Assembly: GCA_016870575.1 (NCBI GenBank)
Contig: VGBH01000009.1
Coordinates: 1-49,002, forward strand
DNA: 49,002 nt
Direction of reading: 5' to 3'
Origin: Actinomycetota bacterium
GTDB lineage: Bacteria; Actinomycetota; Actinomycetes; S36-B12; UBA5976
A program made the translations under genes and the position numbers. Below, piece after piece: positions 1 to 8,445 of this stretch (position 1 is the first letter of the stretch; each line of letters begins with the position of its first letter). Below the pieces are notes generated by a model that saw only the letters and a list, made by a program, of their open reading frames with translations, searched no databases and was not told the origin of the DNA.

Positions 1-274
1 AAGTGAGATTAAAAATTCGAAACACCCGTACACAATCGCTTTATACAAATCTCGAATTGACTTAGCTCCACCACGTGGCGAATTGATTACAATTAAGGGA
101 CAACCACCAGCTGTTGGTTCATGGCAGGAGGGTTGCAGATTTAATCAGCGCTGTGATTTTGTCACCGATGCTTGTTTAGTGGGACCTCATCCTCGATTTA
201 TAAATCTAACCGAAGACCATCAAACTGCTTGCATAAATCATGCCAGCATTTCAAACAAGGTTGGTTCACGCTGA
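1..274 (+). CDS. Oligopeptide/dipeptide ABC transporter ATP-binding protein, C-terminal part (OppD-like)
   Basis: This is the 3' end of a gene that begins before the window; frame 2 is open from base 2 to the TGA at 272-274. The visible part reads HPYTIALYKSRIDLAPPRG, then a cysteine-containing tail (CRFNQRCDFVTDAC). That matches the C-terminal oligopeptide-transporter domain of OppD/DppD ATPases, where cysteines of this kind are typical. The Walker motifs lie outside the window. The stop overlaps the ATG of the next ATPase (ATGA), so the two were probably co-translated as the paired ATPases of one importer. The substrate cannot be read from this part; the downstream catabolic cluster suggests an oligosaccharide, peptide or sugar-acid compound. 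Confidence 0.75.
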   Translation, partial: SEIKNSKHPYTIALYKSRIDLAPPRGELITIKGQPPAVGSWQEGCRFNQRCDFVTDACLVGPHPRFINLTEDHQTACINHASISNKVGSR

Positions 275-1050
275 TGACCCCAAGACTTGAAGGCAAGAAC
301 ATTTCAGTTACCTTTGGTGACATTCTCCGAAAAGTAGAAGCGGTTAAGAACGTTGATATTGCTTTAGAGCCAGGGCAGACTATCGGCATTGTTGGTGAAT
401 CCGGCAGTGGAAAATCAACGCTCGCTCGAGTACTGGCTGGAATTCAAGTGCCAACATCAGGTCAAGTTTTTTATGAGGGCAAGAACATTTGGCAAGGTAA
501 AGTTGCTTATTCTGGACAGATGCGTAAGAAAGTCCAAATGGTTTTCCAAGATCCATATGAATCACTCAACCCCAGAATGCGAGCTGTGCATGCGGTAACT
601 GAGGCTGTGAGTTTTCATCAAAATGTTTCAGGTGAAGAAGCTCGAAATGTTGCATTAAATCTCTTGGAGCGAATGGGTATTACTGGTCAAGATGCCTTAA
701 AACTGCCGCGAGCTCTTTCTGGTGGTCAGCGGCAACGAGTGAGTGTTGCAAGAGCACTCTCAGCAAGTCCCGAGGTACTGATTGCTGATGAACCAACTTC
801 AGCAATTGATCAAAGCGCTCAATCGCAACTCTTGAGATTGTTTAATGAATTGATAGCCGATGGGTTATCTATCATTTTGGTCTCTCATGACTTAGGTGTC
901 ATTCGATACTTAACTGAACGGGTTTATGTTATGGAAAGCGGCAATTTCGTTGAAGCTGGAGATACCACTCAGATCTTTGAAAATCCACAAATGGAATATA
1001 CCCAAAAGTTGATATCTTCTATACCCGGTCACATTACTAAAAGTAGGTAG
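274..1050 (+). CDS. Oligopeptide/dipeptide ABC transporter ATP-binding protein (OppF-like)
   Basis: A 258-residue cytoplasmic ATPase that powers an Opp/Dpp-type importer. It has a Walker A motif (GESGSGKST), a Q-loop (VFQDPYESLNPRM, typical of OppF/DppF), the ABC signature LSGGQRQR, Walker B (VLIADEPTSAID) and the switch histidine (LVSHD). The frame is open from 172, but the ATG at 274 overlaps the stop of the preceding ATPase and gives a normal N-terminus (MTPRLEGKNISV), so it is preferred. It lacks most of the C-terminal extension of long OppF proteins. The next gene starts 13 bases downstream, so the transporter and the catabolic genes probably share a transcript. Confidence 0.85.
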   Translation: MTPRLEGKNISVTFGDILRKVEAVKNVDIALEPGQTIGIVGESGSGKSTLARVLAGIQVPTSGQVFYEGKNIWQGKVAYSGQMRKKVQMVFQDPYESLNPRMRAVHAVTEAVSFHQNVSGEEARNVALNLLERMGITGQDALKLPRALSGGQRQRVSVARALSASPEVLIADEPTSAIDQSAQSQLLRLFNELIADGLSIILVSHDLGVIRYLTERVYVMESGNFVEAGDTTQIFENPQMEYTQKLISSIPGHITKSR

Positions 1051-1063
1051 TGCGGAAATTGCC

Positions 1064-1804
1064 GTGAAGAATATCTGGTCCACTCCCGCGGCAGCACCTC
1101 TTTATCAAGAGTTTCCAATCGAGTACAAAGATGTATCAATTATGTCTTTGGTATATCGCTCGAACAAAGATTTGATTCAGACAGATTTACCAAAAGGTGT
1201 TCAAGCTATTTCAGACTGCGTCATGATCCATTGCTATGACATGCCTGATGTACAGAGTATGGGGCAGGTAACAGAAGCCAATGTAATGGTTGGAGTTGAG
1301 ACCAATTTTTCTAGCAAAAAAGTAACGGGTGGATTTAGCACTAACTTAATTATTAGTTCTGATGTTGGATTGGCCCAAGGACGAGAGGTGCATGGTCAGC
1401 CAAAGAAACTGGGCAACATTAATCTCGATATTCGCGGCGATACTTTAGTGGCCGAAATTTGGCGCAATGATATCCGAGTTTTACGAGCAACTACTCCATA
1501 TAAGTATCAAAAAACACAAATCTCTGAATTGGAAAAAGTATTCGAGTTTAAACGTAATATCAACCATAAAGTGATTCCAAATATTGATGGCACTATTGGA
1601 ATTAACCAAATTACTGCACGCACATTAAAGGATGTGGAAGTACTTGATTCTTGGATTGGTCCAGTTACTGTGGAGATAGCTCCACATATTCAAGTCCCGT
1701 TGTATCGACATCCGGTCGTTGAACCACTTTTTGCTTGTTATTGGAAAGCAAATTTCAAACTTCAACCAGGAGAAATTCTACATGATTATTTGGTGTCTAA
1801 ATGA
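1064..1804 (+). CDS. Acetoacetate decarboxylase-family protein
   Basis: A 246-residue protein of the acetoacetate decarboxylase (ADC) fold. The diagnostic segment GREVHGQPKKLG carries Lys114-Lys115, corresponding to the Schiff-base lysine and its pKa-lowering neighbour in classical ADC, so lysine catalysis is likely retained. Family members include true beta-keto-acid decarboxylases and enzymes doing aldol or dehydration chemistry on other keto acids, so the substrate is uncertain. It starts with GTG and its stop overlaps the ATG of the following SDR by four bases. The company of SDR, FAH and aldolase genes suggests a sugar-acid or keto-acid substrate rather than acetoacetate. Confidence 0.75.
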   Translation: MKNIWSTPAAAPLYQEFPIEYKDVSIMSLVYRSNKDLIQTDLPKGVQAISDCVMIHCYDMPDVQSMGQVTEANVMVGVETNFSSKKVTGGFSTNLIISSDVGLAQGREVHGQPKKLGNINLDIRGDTLVAEIWRNDIRVLRATTPYKYQKTQISELEKVFEFKRNINHKVIPNIDGTIGINQITARTLKDVEVLDSWIGPVTVEIAPHIQVPLYRHPVVEPLFACYWKANFKLQPGEILHDYLVSK

Positions 1805-2556
1805 CTGATTTAACAAATATTAAAGATCACGTAATTTTGGTAGCTGGTGCTGCTAGTGGTATTGGCTATGAAATAGCAAAACATTTGCTATCCGTAGGTG
1901 CAATTGTGGTCACAACCGATAAGAATTCTGACGGATTAACAGAACTTAAGAACAGTGTTAATAGTGAAAAGCTGCACGTCAGGATTGTTGATTTCTTAGA
2001 TGACAATGAGATTGAAGCGCTGATTCAATTTATAGAGGATGAAGTAGGACAACTAAAGGGTGTCATCAATTGTGTTGGCATCTTGGGTCAACGTGGAATA
2101 TTGAGTGAAGAGATTGACTTAGATAATTTTGACTTAGTATATCGAGTGAACCTAAGATCTGCTTTAGTGTTGTCGATTGCTGCCATAAAAGTAATGAAAC
2201 CAAGGAAATATGGTCGTATTTTGCAGCTGGCTAGCATTTCAGGTAAAGAAGGTAATCCTGGATTGGTTGCCTACTCAGTTACCAAGGCTGGCATTATCGC
2301 AATGGTTAAATCTCAGGGCAAGGAATATGCTGAATCTGGAATTACCATTAATGCACTCGCACCAGCACTTATTGATACTCCGATGGTAGCGAGCTTCACT
2401 GAAGAGCAGCGGAACTTCTTGAAGGCTAAGATTCCGATGAATCGAATAGGTGATCCAATAGAAGTTGCTACCTTGGCTGCTTGGATTGTCTCACCAGCTT
2501 GTAGTTTCACAACCGGTTTTGCATTTGATTTAACAGGTGGACGGGCCACCTATTAA
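1801..2556 (+). CDS. SDR-family NAD(P)-dependent oxidoreductase
   Basis: A 251-residue classical short-chain dehydrogenase. The cofactor glycine motif is GAASGIG (residues 16-22), the structural motif is NCVG in place of NNAG (90-93), and the catalytic pair is Tyr158-x3-Lys162 (YSVTK) after a serine around 145-147. A C-terminal TGFAFDLTGG segment is typical of FabG-like SDRs. Start ATGA overlaps the ADC-family gene, so translation is coupled. In this operon it probably oxidises a sugar, aldonate or 3-hydroxy acid. The homology is clear; the substrate is not. Confidence 0.85.
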   Translation: MTDLTNIKDHVILVAGAASGIGYEIAKHLLSVGAIVVTTDKNSDGLTELKNSVNSEKLHVRIVDFLDDNEIEALIQFIEDEVGQLKGVINCVGILGQRGILSEEIDLDNFDLVYRVNLRSALVLSIAAIKVMKPRKYGRILQLASISGKEGNPGLVAYSVTKAGIIAMVKSQGKEYAESGITINALAPALIDTPMVASFTEEQRNFLKAKIPMNRIGDPIEVATLAAWIVSPACSFTTGFAFDLTGGRATY

Positions 2557-2584
2557 TTGAGTAACACCAATAGAAAGGGAAAAA

Positions 2585-3436
2585 ATGCGCATCATGCGAC
2601 TAGGTGAATACCTAAAGGAGAGGCCAGCAGTTCAGGTTTCTGATACGGAAGCAGTTTTCGTAGACCATATTATTAAGGACTGGAATCGTGAAGCGCTTTC
2701 CAATGGCGGTTTGAAGGCAGTTGCTAGCGCAGACCTTAATTCTCAACCAAAAGTAAAAATTGCTGATTATCGAATTGGTTCACCAATGGCGCGACCAACT
2801 AAATTGATTTGCATTGGTCTTAATTATGCAAAACACGCAGCTGAATCAAACAGCGAAATTCCAAAAGAACCAGTTGTTTTTATGAAAGCACCTGATACCC
2901 TAGTTGGACCAAATGATGACGTTCGCATTCCAAAAAACAGCGTGAAAACTGATTATGAAGTTGAACTTTCTATTGTGATTGGCGAGCGCGCACTTTACAT
3001 TGATAGCGAAAAAGACGCACGAAAATATGTGCTTGGTTTTTCAATGAGTCAAGATATAAGTGAACGTGAGTGGCAAGGCGAACGCGGTGGACAATGGGTA
3101 AAAGGCAAATCATTCCCAACATTTAACCCAATGGGTCCAGTTGTCGTTACTAAAGATGAATTTGATCCAGCTGATGTAAATCTTTGGACCAAAGTGGATG
3201 GTCAATATCGCCAAAATTCATCAACAAAAGATCTTGTTTTCCATGTAGATCATATTGTTTGGTATGTAAGTCAATGTATGGAACTGTTCCCTGGTGACAT
3301 AATCAATACTGGCACTCCCGAAGGAGTAGCTGCAGGTATGAAGCCACCAGCATTCTTGCAAGCTGGTCAGCATCTAACAACTGGTATTGCTGGCATTGGT
3401 GAGCAAAGCTCCAGAGTAATTGCTTATAACGCTTAA
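2585..3436 (+). CDS. Fumarylacetoacetate hydrolase-family protein
   Basis: A 283-residue FAH-domain enzyme. The core ICIGLNYAKHAAES motif is followed by FMKAPDTLVGP, and the divalent-metal ligands are visible as Glu125-x-Glu127 (DYEVEL) and Asp157 (SQDIS). Bacterial members hydrolyse or decarboxylate 2,4-dioxo acids or catechol meta-cleavage products; several act on 2,4-dioxo-3-deoxy sugar acids such as those from L-fuconate or L-rhamnonate. Next to SDR and aldolase genes, a 2,4-diketo-3-deoxy acid is a reasonable guess for the substrate. GAAAGGG stands upstream of the ATG. It converges on the 2-hydroxyacid dehydrogenase with a 4-base overlap. Confidence 0.85.
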   Translation: MRIMRLGEYLKERPAVQVSDTEAVFVDHIIKDWNREALSNGGLKAVASADLNSQPKVKIADYRIGSPMARPTKLICIGLNYAKHAAESNSEIPKEPVVFMKAPDTLVGPNDDVRIPKNSVKTDYEVELSIVIGERALYIDSEKDARKYVLGFSMSQDISEREWQGERGGQWVKGKSFPTFNPMGPVVVTKDEFDPADVNLWTKVDGQYRQNSSTKDLVFHVDHIVWYVSQCMELFPGDIINTGTPEGVAAGMKPPAFLQAGQHLTTGIAGIGEQSSRVIAYNA

Positions 3437-4332
3437 TCTCCAAACACAACATTTGTAATCGGCTCGCCATTGGCGAGCCGATTCAATTGTGCGGCTATTA
3501 ATTTCTTAGCTCGACCTGGAAAAGCTGTTGAATTACCTCCAACGTGTGGACTAATCAACAAGTTTGGCGCTTCCCACATAGGATGATCATTTGGAAGTGG
3601 TTCAGGGTCTGTCACGTCAACTGCAGCTTGTATGTGACCAGTTTTCAATATTCTAATTAAATCACTGGTTACTACAACTGGCCCGCGTGCCATATTCACC
3701 AATAATGCACCTGGTTTCATTAACTGCATTCGCTTGAGATCAAACATACCCCTAGTTTCATCAGTTAGCGGAGTTATCAAAATTACTATGTCGTATTGGT
3801 CTAGCTCGGAATCCAATTTAGACATTTGATGTGTTCCATTTGAGCCAGATCGGGTGTAGCCGGTAATGTCGTCAGTAAATGGTCTGAATACTCGTGCAAT
3901 TTCTTGTCCAACTGAGCCATATCCAACAATTGCAATTTTGGCATCAATAATTGATGGCCGAACATCTCTTAACCAAGATTTGTTTTCTTGTGCGGAGATC
4001 ATATTTGCCACATTGGCCTTACTTGCTAATGTTAAGGTCAAAGTTAACTCAGCAGTCGATAAATCATGCAGGCCACGTGCATTCGCTAGCCTTACTCCTT
4101 CTGGAATCAATGACAACACATCATCAAAGCCAGCAGTTAGAACTTGAACTAGTTTGAGATTTGGCATTTCACGGATATGCGCCAAGGACTTGGCACCACC
4201 CATATATTTTGGAATGTATACATTAATTTGAGACAGTTTTTCGGAATCCTCTAAATCTGATTCACTGTGCAGGAGTTTAAAGCCATCAGGGATATCGATA
4301 TCAGACCATTGGCACCAAACAACCTGAGACAT
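3433..4332 (-). CDS. D-isomer-specific 2-hydroxyacid dehydrogenase
   Basis: A 299-residue NAD(P)-dependent dehydrogenase interconverting 2-oxo acids and D-2-hydroxy acids. The Rossmann motif is GYGSVG. The catalytic triad is visible as Arg in NMARGPVV, Glu in DVTDPEPLPNDHPMW and His in SPHVGG. It resembles the short GhrA/hydroxypyruvate-reductase type. The frame also opens at a TTG at 4341, but the ATG at 4332 has AGGAAAAGG nine bases upstream and is chosen. It is on the opposite strand to its neighbours and is transcribed from the 4333-4454 gap. Confidence 0.82.
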   Translation of the reverse strand: MSQVVWCQWSDIDIPDGFKLLHSESDLEDSEKLSQINVYIPKYMGGAKSLAHIREMPNLKLVQVLTAGFDDVLSLIPEGVRLANARGLHDLSTAELTLTLTLASKANVANMISAQENKSWLRDVRPSIIDAKIAIVGYGSVGQEIARVFRPFTDDITGYTRSGSNGTHQMSKLDSELDQYDIVILITPLTDETRGMFDLKRMQLMKPGALLVNMARGPVVVTSDLIRILKTGHIQAAVDVTDPEPLPNDHPMWEAPNLLISPHVGGNSTAFPGRAKKLIAAQLNRLANGEPITNVVFGD

Positions 4333-4400
4333 CGTAATCAACCTTTTCCTGATTCGTGTTGTGCTAAATCTAGTTGAATTAGGTTTTCATTGCAAAACTA

Positions 4401-4428
4401 TTGACATAAGTTTGTGAAGTAGTAGATT
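4401..4428 (+). promoter_or_regulatory. Candidate sigma-70-type promoter
   Basis: TTGACA at 4401-4406 and TAGATT at 4423-4428 are separated by 16 bases. The -10 matches consensus at four of six positions. It would transcribe the small ORF at 4455 and the epimerase at 4596, and it lies in the gap between divergent genes. Sequence match only. Confidence 0.4.
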
Positions 4429-4454
4429 TTATCCAGTTATCTGAAGAGGGTCTG

Positions 4455-4592
4455 ATGAGTCTAAAAGTCAATCTAACTGATTTAAGAGGATACTCAGAGT
4501 TCTTCAGTGAAGTATTTGTAATTGACTCTGGACTGACAAGTGTTACCAACTCGGTAAATAATCCAGTAAAACGAGAGAAGAACGAGAGATAA
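4455..4592 (+). CDS. Possible small protein, 45 residues, unknown function
   Basis: An ATG preceded by GAAGAGGG opens a 45-codon frame ending at TAA 4590-4592, three bases before the epimerase ATG. The product begins MSLKVNLTDLRGY and ends in a basic tail (VKREKNER). It has no membrane segment, signal peptide or cysteines, and I recognise no family. The ribosome-binding site, upstream promoter and tight abutment to the next gene favour a real upstream cistron. It may alternatively be a leader peptide or a chance frame. Confidence 0.4.
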   Translation: MSLKVNLTDLRGYSEFFSEVFVIDSGLTSVTNSVNNPVKREKNER

Positions 4593-4595
4593 AAA

Positions 4596-5567
4596 ATGAA
4601 GGTATTAATTTTTGGCGGAACTAGGTTTATGGGAAATTATGTCTCACAAACTCTTTTGGATGCTGGCTGGGAAGTAAGCATCGCAAATCGTGGCACTAGA
4701 GATAAAACACCTGGGGTAACGCAAATTGTCTGTGATCGCTCTGATCGAGCAAATCTAGACCAGTTTAAAAAGATGGAATTTGATTATGTGATTGATTTTT
4801 CTGCATATGATTCAAATTGGGTTGAGCAAGCATCAGATGTTTTTAAACATAGGATTAAAAGATATTTGTTTATTTCAAGTGGTGCGGTATATAAACCTTC
4901 GGAACGATTCCCAGTCCAAGAACACTATCCAAGAGAAGCAGCTGGTCAGCACCTGGAATATGCAGCACAAAAAATAAGATCGGAAGAATTGCTGGAGAAA
5001 TATAATCGTGAAGGTTATTTTGAAACAATTTCTTGTCGATTACCATATGTACTTGGTGCGCATAACTATGAAGATCGAGAAGAATTTGTGCTAAGCAGAC
5101 TTCTAGCTGATCGTCCAATTGTGGTACCTGATGGCGGAAAAGCAATCCACTCATTTATTTATGCTGGCGATGTTGCCACTGCAATTCTAAAACTGTTACA
5201 GGCAGATTCATATGTATCAGGTGAGTCGTTTAATATTTCTATTTCCGATGCATATACGACTTTAGGTTTTATTGACGCTTGTGCAAAAGTAGTAAACAAA
5301 ACTCCTAAGCTGTATCCATTAAATCTTGAACAAGCTGGACTGGTTACTGCGAGATTTGACCTTAGAGATCTACTCTTTCCTTTCCCACAGTCAAATGGTT
5401 ATTTAGATAACACCAAACTTCGTAAATACATTGGCTTTACCCCAACATATGGCCTAGTTGAAATGATTACTCAGTTCTACAACTGGTGGAGCAAGTCTGG
5501 AAATCTCGCACCACGTAAGTATCAACGTGAGGATTTAGCACTTGCAGCACTTGGCTTAACTAATTGA
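4596..5567 (+). CDS. NAD-dependent epimerase/dehydratase-family protein (CSP41-like atypical SDR)
   Basis: A 323-residue extended or atypical SDR. The N-terminal Rossmann motif is FGGTRFMG; a Tyr122-x3-Lys126 pair follows (YAAQK), with a serine/threonine-type active-site stretch (FISSGAVYK) before it. The early VSIANRGTRD resembles the NRG segment of the CSP41/isoflavone-reductase-like group. Members bind NAD(P) and act on nucleotide sugars or are poorly characterised. Here it sits between a 2-hydroxyacid dehydrogenase and an aldolase, which suggests sugar-derived substrates. It converges with the aldolase gene, overlapping by 8 bases. Confidence 0.75.
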   Translation: MKVLIFGGTRFMGNYVSQTLLDAGWEVSIANRGTRDKTPGVTQIVCDRSDRANLDQFKKMEFDYVIDFSAYDSNWVEQASDVFKHRIKRYLFISSGAVYKPSERFPVQEHYPREAAGQHLEYAAQKIRSEELLEKYNREGYFETISCRLPYVLGAHNYEDREEFVLSRLLADRPIVVPDGGKAIHSFIYAGDVATAILKLLQADSYVSGESFNISISDAYTTLGFIDACAKVVNKTPKLYPLNLEQAGLVTARFDLRDLLFPFPQSNGYLDNTKLRKYIGFTPTYGLVEMITQFYNWWSKSGNLAPRKYQREDLALAALGLTN

Positions 5568-6393
5568 GTTTAGCTACTTCTTGTGATTTAACAGGAAGGC
5601 GCATATAACCAAGATTGGTTGGGACCAATTGTTTTGAGAGCGACTTTAAGTAAGCGATTTTTTCAACGAATACAGCATTTGGTGGCACGATTCTGTTGAC
5701 AATTTCAAGGACTTCATCAATTTGTTTTTGAGCAGCAATTGCATCACCAGATTTATACAGTTGGTATGCTGAAGTGAACTTATCTGGAAAGATGTTTGCT
5801 AGTCCTAGAATTCCGCCGTTTGCACCTGCTTCCAGTGCAGGCACTAAGTATTTATCACTGCCAACTAAAAGATTTTTTCCAGTCGATAAATATCCTTTAG
5901 TTGCTTCTAAATCGCCACTAGAATCTTTAACACCCCAGACTTTAGTTCGCTGCACAACCTCAACTGGCAATTCAACAGCAAAATCCGGAATGTTATAAGC
6001 AATGATTTGAATGTCGGTGTAATTGGTTAGTTGTTCATAAAACTCAACCATTGTTTCTGTATCTGCTGGTCGAAAATAACTAGGTGGCAGCACCATAGTG
6101 TGGGTTACATCGGTGCTGGCCAACCATTTTAGAAATTCTTTTATGCTACCTAAACTATTTGAAATTAGAGTCGGAATTACTTTTTTATCACCCTTTATTT
6201 CCAGCAGATTACTGGTAATCAATTTCATCTCTTCAATGCTTAGTGAGGCACCTTCGCCAAATGTGCCGAAAGGAATCAATCCGGATATGTCAGTTTTTAG
6301 AAGCCACTGGGCATGATGGATAGTTGAAGATAAATCAAGATCACCATTCTTGGTGAAAGCTGTGAATGTTGGGACAAAGATTCCGGAGAGCAT
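5560..6393 (-). CDS. DapA/NanA-family aldolase (dihydrodipicolinate synthase-like)
   Basis: A 277-residue class I aldolase of the N-acetylneuraminate lyase/DHDPS superfamily. The Schiff-base lysine is Lys156 in WGVKDSSGD and the catalytic tyrosine is Tyr133 in IAYNIP. The usual GTTGE carboxylate-binding loop is GTFGEGAS (43-50), a substitution common in sugar-acid aldolases rather than lysine-biosynthetic DapA. It probably cleaves or forms a 2-keto-3-deoxy sugar acid (KDG-like), producing pyruvate. That fits the neighbouring SDR, FAH and LacI genes. It is read from the same gap as the divergent SDR at 6531. Confidence 0.8.
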   Translation of the reverse strand: MLSGIFVPTFTAFTKNGDLDLSSTIHHAQWLLKTDISGLIPFGTFGEGASLSIEEMKLITSNLLEIKGDKKVIPTLISNSLGSIKEFLKWLASTDVTHTMVLPPSYFRPADTETMVEFYEQLTNYTDIQIIAYNIPDFAVELPVEVVQRTKVWGVKDSSGDLEATKGYLSTGKNLLVGSDKYLVPALEAGANGGILGLANIFPDKFTSAYQLYKSGDAIAAQKQIDEVLEIVNRIVPPNAVFVEKIAYLKSLSKQLVPTNLGYMRLPVKSQEVAKLN

Positions 6394-6464
6394 TTCAGAA
6401 TTCTACTGACTTTTTGAGAATACTGAGAACTTTTTGTTACAAGCTTGAATTCCAAGGGTATTAT

Positions 6465-6478
6465 GTAATCGATTCCGC
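6465..6478. promoter_or_regulatory. Candidate LacI-family operator
   Basis: TGTAATCGATTCCG contains the palindrome AATCGATT centred on CG at 6470/6471, with an almost symmetric TG...C flank. This is the usual shape of LacI/PurR-family operators. It lies in the 137-base gap between the divergent aldolase and SDR genes, 52 bases before the SDR start, and a LacI-type regulator is encoded about 1 kb downstream. No biochemical support. Confidence 0.4.
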
Positions 6479-6530
6479 GGGCTAGACTAAAGTCACGATT
6501 TGCGATGTTAATGAGTCACAGGGGGCAGTT

Positions 6531-7346
6531 ATGGATTCTCGGTTTGATCTCACTGGAAAGCTTGCAATTGTAACTGGCGGTGCCGGTGGCATAGGTACGG
6601 CAACAACGAGGCTGTTAGCAAGGCATGGGGCAACTGTTTTGATTACGGACGTTAATCAAATAGCAATCGATACAGCCTTGGCTGCTTTCGAAGCAGAAAA
6701 CTTGAAGGTATTTGGTTTTAATACTGATGTAAGTGATGAGATTGCAACGGTTAAATTTTTTGATGAAGCTGAGAAGCTTCATGGCACAGCAGATATTTTG
6801 GTCAATAATGCTTATCAAGGTATACATTCGCCACCACACTTAACTCCGCTATCTGAATGGGAGCGAGTCCTGAAAACCTCAATAACAAGTTATTTTCTTT
6901 ATGCAAGAGAATTTTCTAAGAGATTAATTGCTGCTAAACGAACAGGTCAACTTGTAAATATAAGTTCGATAGCAGGTAGTAGTGGAATTGGTCGAGGAAA
7001 TTTTGCTTATAGTGCGGCAAAAGGTGGCGTTAATCAGCTAACCAGAGAACTAGCAATTGAATGGGCAAGATCTGGCATTCGAGTAAATGCGATTCAACCC
7101 TGCTCAGTTAATACTCCAGGTTGGCGGAAATGGATTGAGAGTGAGGGCGAGCGCGGTCAGGCTTTGATTGAAAATCTACTGCGTGGAATCCCGCTTGGAC
7201 GAGTTGCTGAGCCAGAGGACATTGCGAGCGCTGTGCACTTTCTAGTAAGTGATGCTTCAGCCATGATTACTGGCGTAGTCCTCCCAGTAGATGGTGGAAA
7301 TTTGGTCTTTAATGCCGGTGGCACTCTAGGTAATTACTCAAGTTAG
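6531..7346 (+). CDS. SDR-family NAD(P)-dependent oxidoreductase
   Basis: A 271-residue classical SDR with the cofactor loop GGAGGIG (16-22), NNAYQG in place of NNAG-G (92-97), Ser145, and Tyr160-x3-Lys164 (YSAAK). It resembles gluconate 5-dehydrogenase or 2-deoxygluconate dehydrogenase-type sugar-acid dehydrogenases. The ATG follows CAGGGGGCAG. Because it lies between the LacI-type operator and the LacI gene, it is probably the key regulated oxidation step of the cluster. The precise substrate is unknown. Confidence 0.83.
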   Translation: MDSRFDLTGKLAIVTGGAGGIGTATTRLLARHGATVLITDVNQIAIDTALAAFEAENLKVFGFNTDVSDEIATVKFFDEAEKLHGTADILVNNAYQGIHSPPHLTPLSEWERVLKTSITSYFLYAREFSKRLIAAKRTGQLVNISSIAGSSGIGRGNFAYSAAKGGVNQLTRELAIEWARSGIRVNAIQPCSVNTPGWRKWIESEGERGQALIENLLRGIPLGRVAEPEDIASAVHFLVSDASAMITGVVLPVDGGNLVFNAGGTLGNYSS

Positions 7347-7349
7347 TAG

Positions 7350-7367
7350 CTCCTCGTGGGCGAGGAG
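7350..7367. terminator. Terminator-like hairpin without a U-tract
   Basis: CTCCTCG (7350-7356), loop TGGG and CGAGGAG (7361-7367) form a perfect 7-bp GC-rich hairpin immediately after the SDR stop and before the LacI gene. There is no following T-run, so it may be an attenuating or RNA-stabilising stem rather than an intrinsic terminator. Confidence 0.35.
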
Positions 7368-7431
7368 GGCCAGTTTATGAGGGCGAGTAAAATTGGGCTC
7401 TGGAAATCCAAATAAATAACAAGGGTGATTA

Positions 7432-8436
7432 GTGGATAAAAATAGAGTCAAACATCCAACAATCTCAGATGTTGCTGCATTAGCGGGCGTTTCAACAGCC
7501 ACAGTTTCTAGAGTTATCGGGCAAAGCGGATATGTCTCTGGATCTGCTAGATCAAGAATCGAAGCGGCAATAGCTGAATTGGATTATCGACCATCTTCAG
7601 TAGCCCAATCATTAAAACAGCGCAGAACTAATCTTGTTGGGGTTATCGTTCGAGATATTCACCACCCATATTACCCTTCGCTTGTTCATGGTATCGAAAC
7701 TCAAGCTCATGAATTTGGATATTCTATGATTTTGTGTAATGGTATGAATGACATTGATCGCGAAACAAAGTATTTTGATTATTTAGCATCACGAAGTGCG
7801 GATGGCATTATAATCGCAAGTGGAAGTTTTCAAGTTAAACACTATGACTATTTACGTCAATCTCGAACGCCAATTGTCTTTGCACCTAGTGATGTTCAAG
7901 ATCCCAATGTGCCATCTATCGCATCTGAGCCGTTTGAAATGGGGTTTTTAGCTGGAAAACATTTGCGAGAAATGGGATATGAAAAATTTGCTTACATTTG
8001 TGGTCCGAAAGATTTAACAACAGCACTAGCAAGAAGAGATGGCTTCATCAATGGTGTAGGAACTTCAGATGTCGCTGTTGTTTATGGTAACTCAGACGTG
8101 GAAAGTGGCAGGAAAGCCATTGAAGAATTGCAAAGCGTGCTAGCTACTAGACTAGGCATTGGTGCAACAAACGATCAGACCGCTGTTGGTGCGATGCAGG
8201 CAGCGCAACGAATGGGTTTTAGAGTGCCAGATGATATTGGATTTATTGGTTTTGACAATATAGATTTAGGTCAGTTTACCAGCCCAACATTAAGCACAGT
8301 TGAAGTCAATAGAAATATGGTTGGTATGAAAGCTATGCAAATACTTAAAAATGTTATTGATAAGAATGGTGGCCCAACTCACGATGTAGTAAACCCAATT
8401 CTTGTTCCACGTGAATCTACTCAACGATTTAGATAA
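7432..8436 (+). CDS. LacI-family transcriptional regulator
   Basis: A 334-residue regulator. Its N-terminal helix-turn-helix (TISDVAALAGVSTATVSRVI, about residues 10-29) and hinge (LDYRPSSVAQSLKQ) are classical LacI family. The remainder is a periplasmic-binding-protein-like effector domain (VGVIVRDIHHPYYPSL onward, with the IGFIGFDN region). It starts at GTG, GTGATTA lying just upstream. It probably controls the surrounding sugar-acid genes through the palindrome at 6465-6478. The effector is unknown. Confidence 0.9.
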   Translation: MDKNRVKHPTISDVAALAGVSTATVSRVIGQSGYVSGSARSRIEAAIAELDYRPSSVAQSLKQRRTNLVGVIVRDIHHPYYPSLVHGIETQAHEFGYSMILCNGMNDIDRETKYFDYLASRSADGIIIASGSFQVKHYDYLRQSRTPIVFAPSDVQDPNVPSIASEPFEMGFLAGKHLREMGYEKFAYICGPKDLTTALARRDGFINGVGTSDVAVVYGNSDVESGRKAIEELQSVLATRLGIGATNDQTAVGAMQAAQRMGFRVPDDIGFIGFDNIDLGQFTSPTLSTVEVNRNMVGMKAMQILKNVIDKNGGPTHDVVNPILVPRESTQRFR

Positions 8437-8445
8437 GAAATTTAA

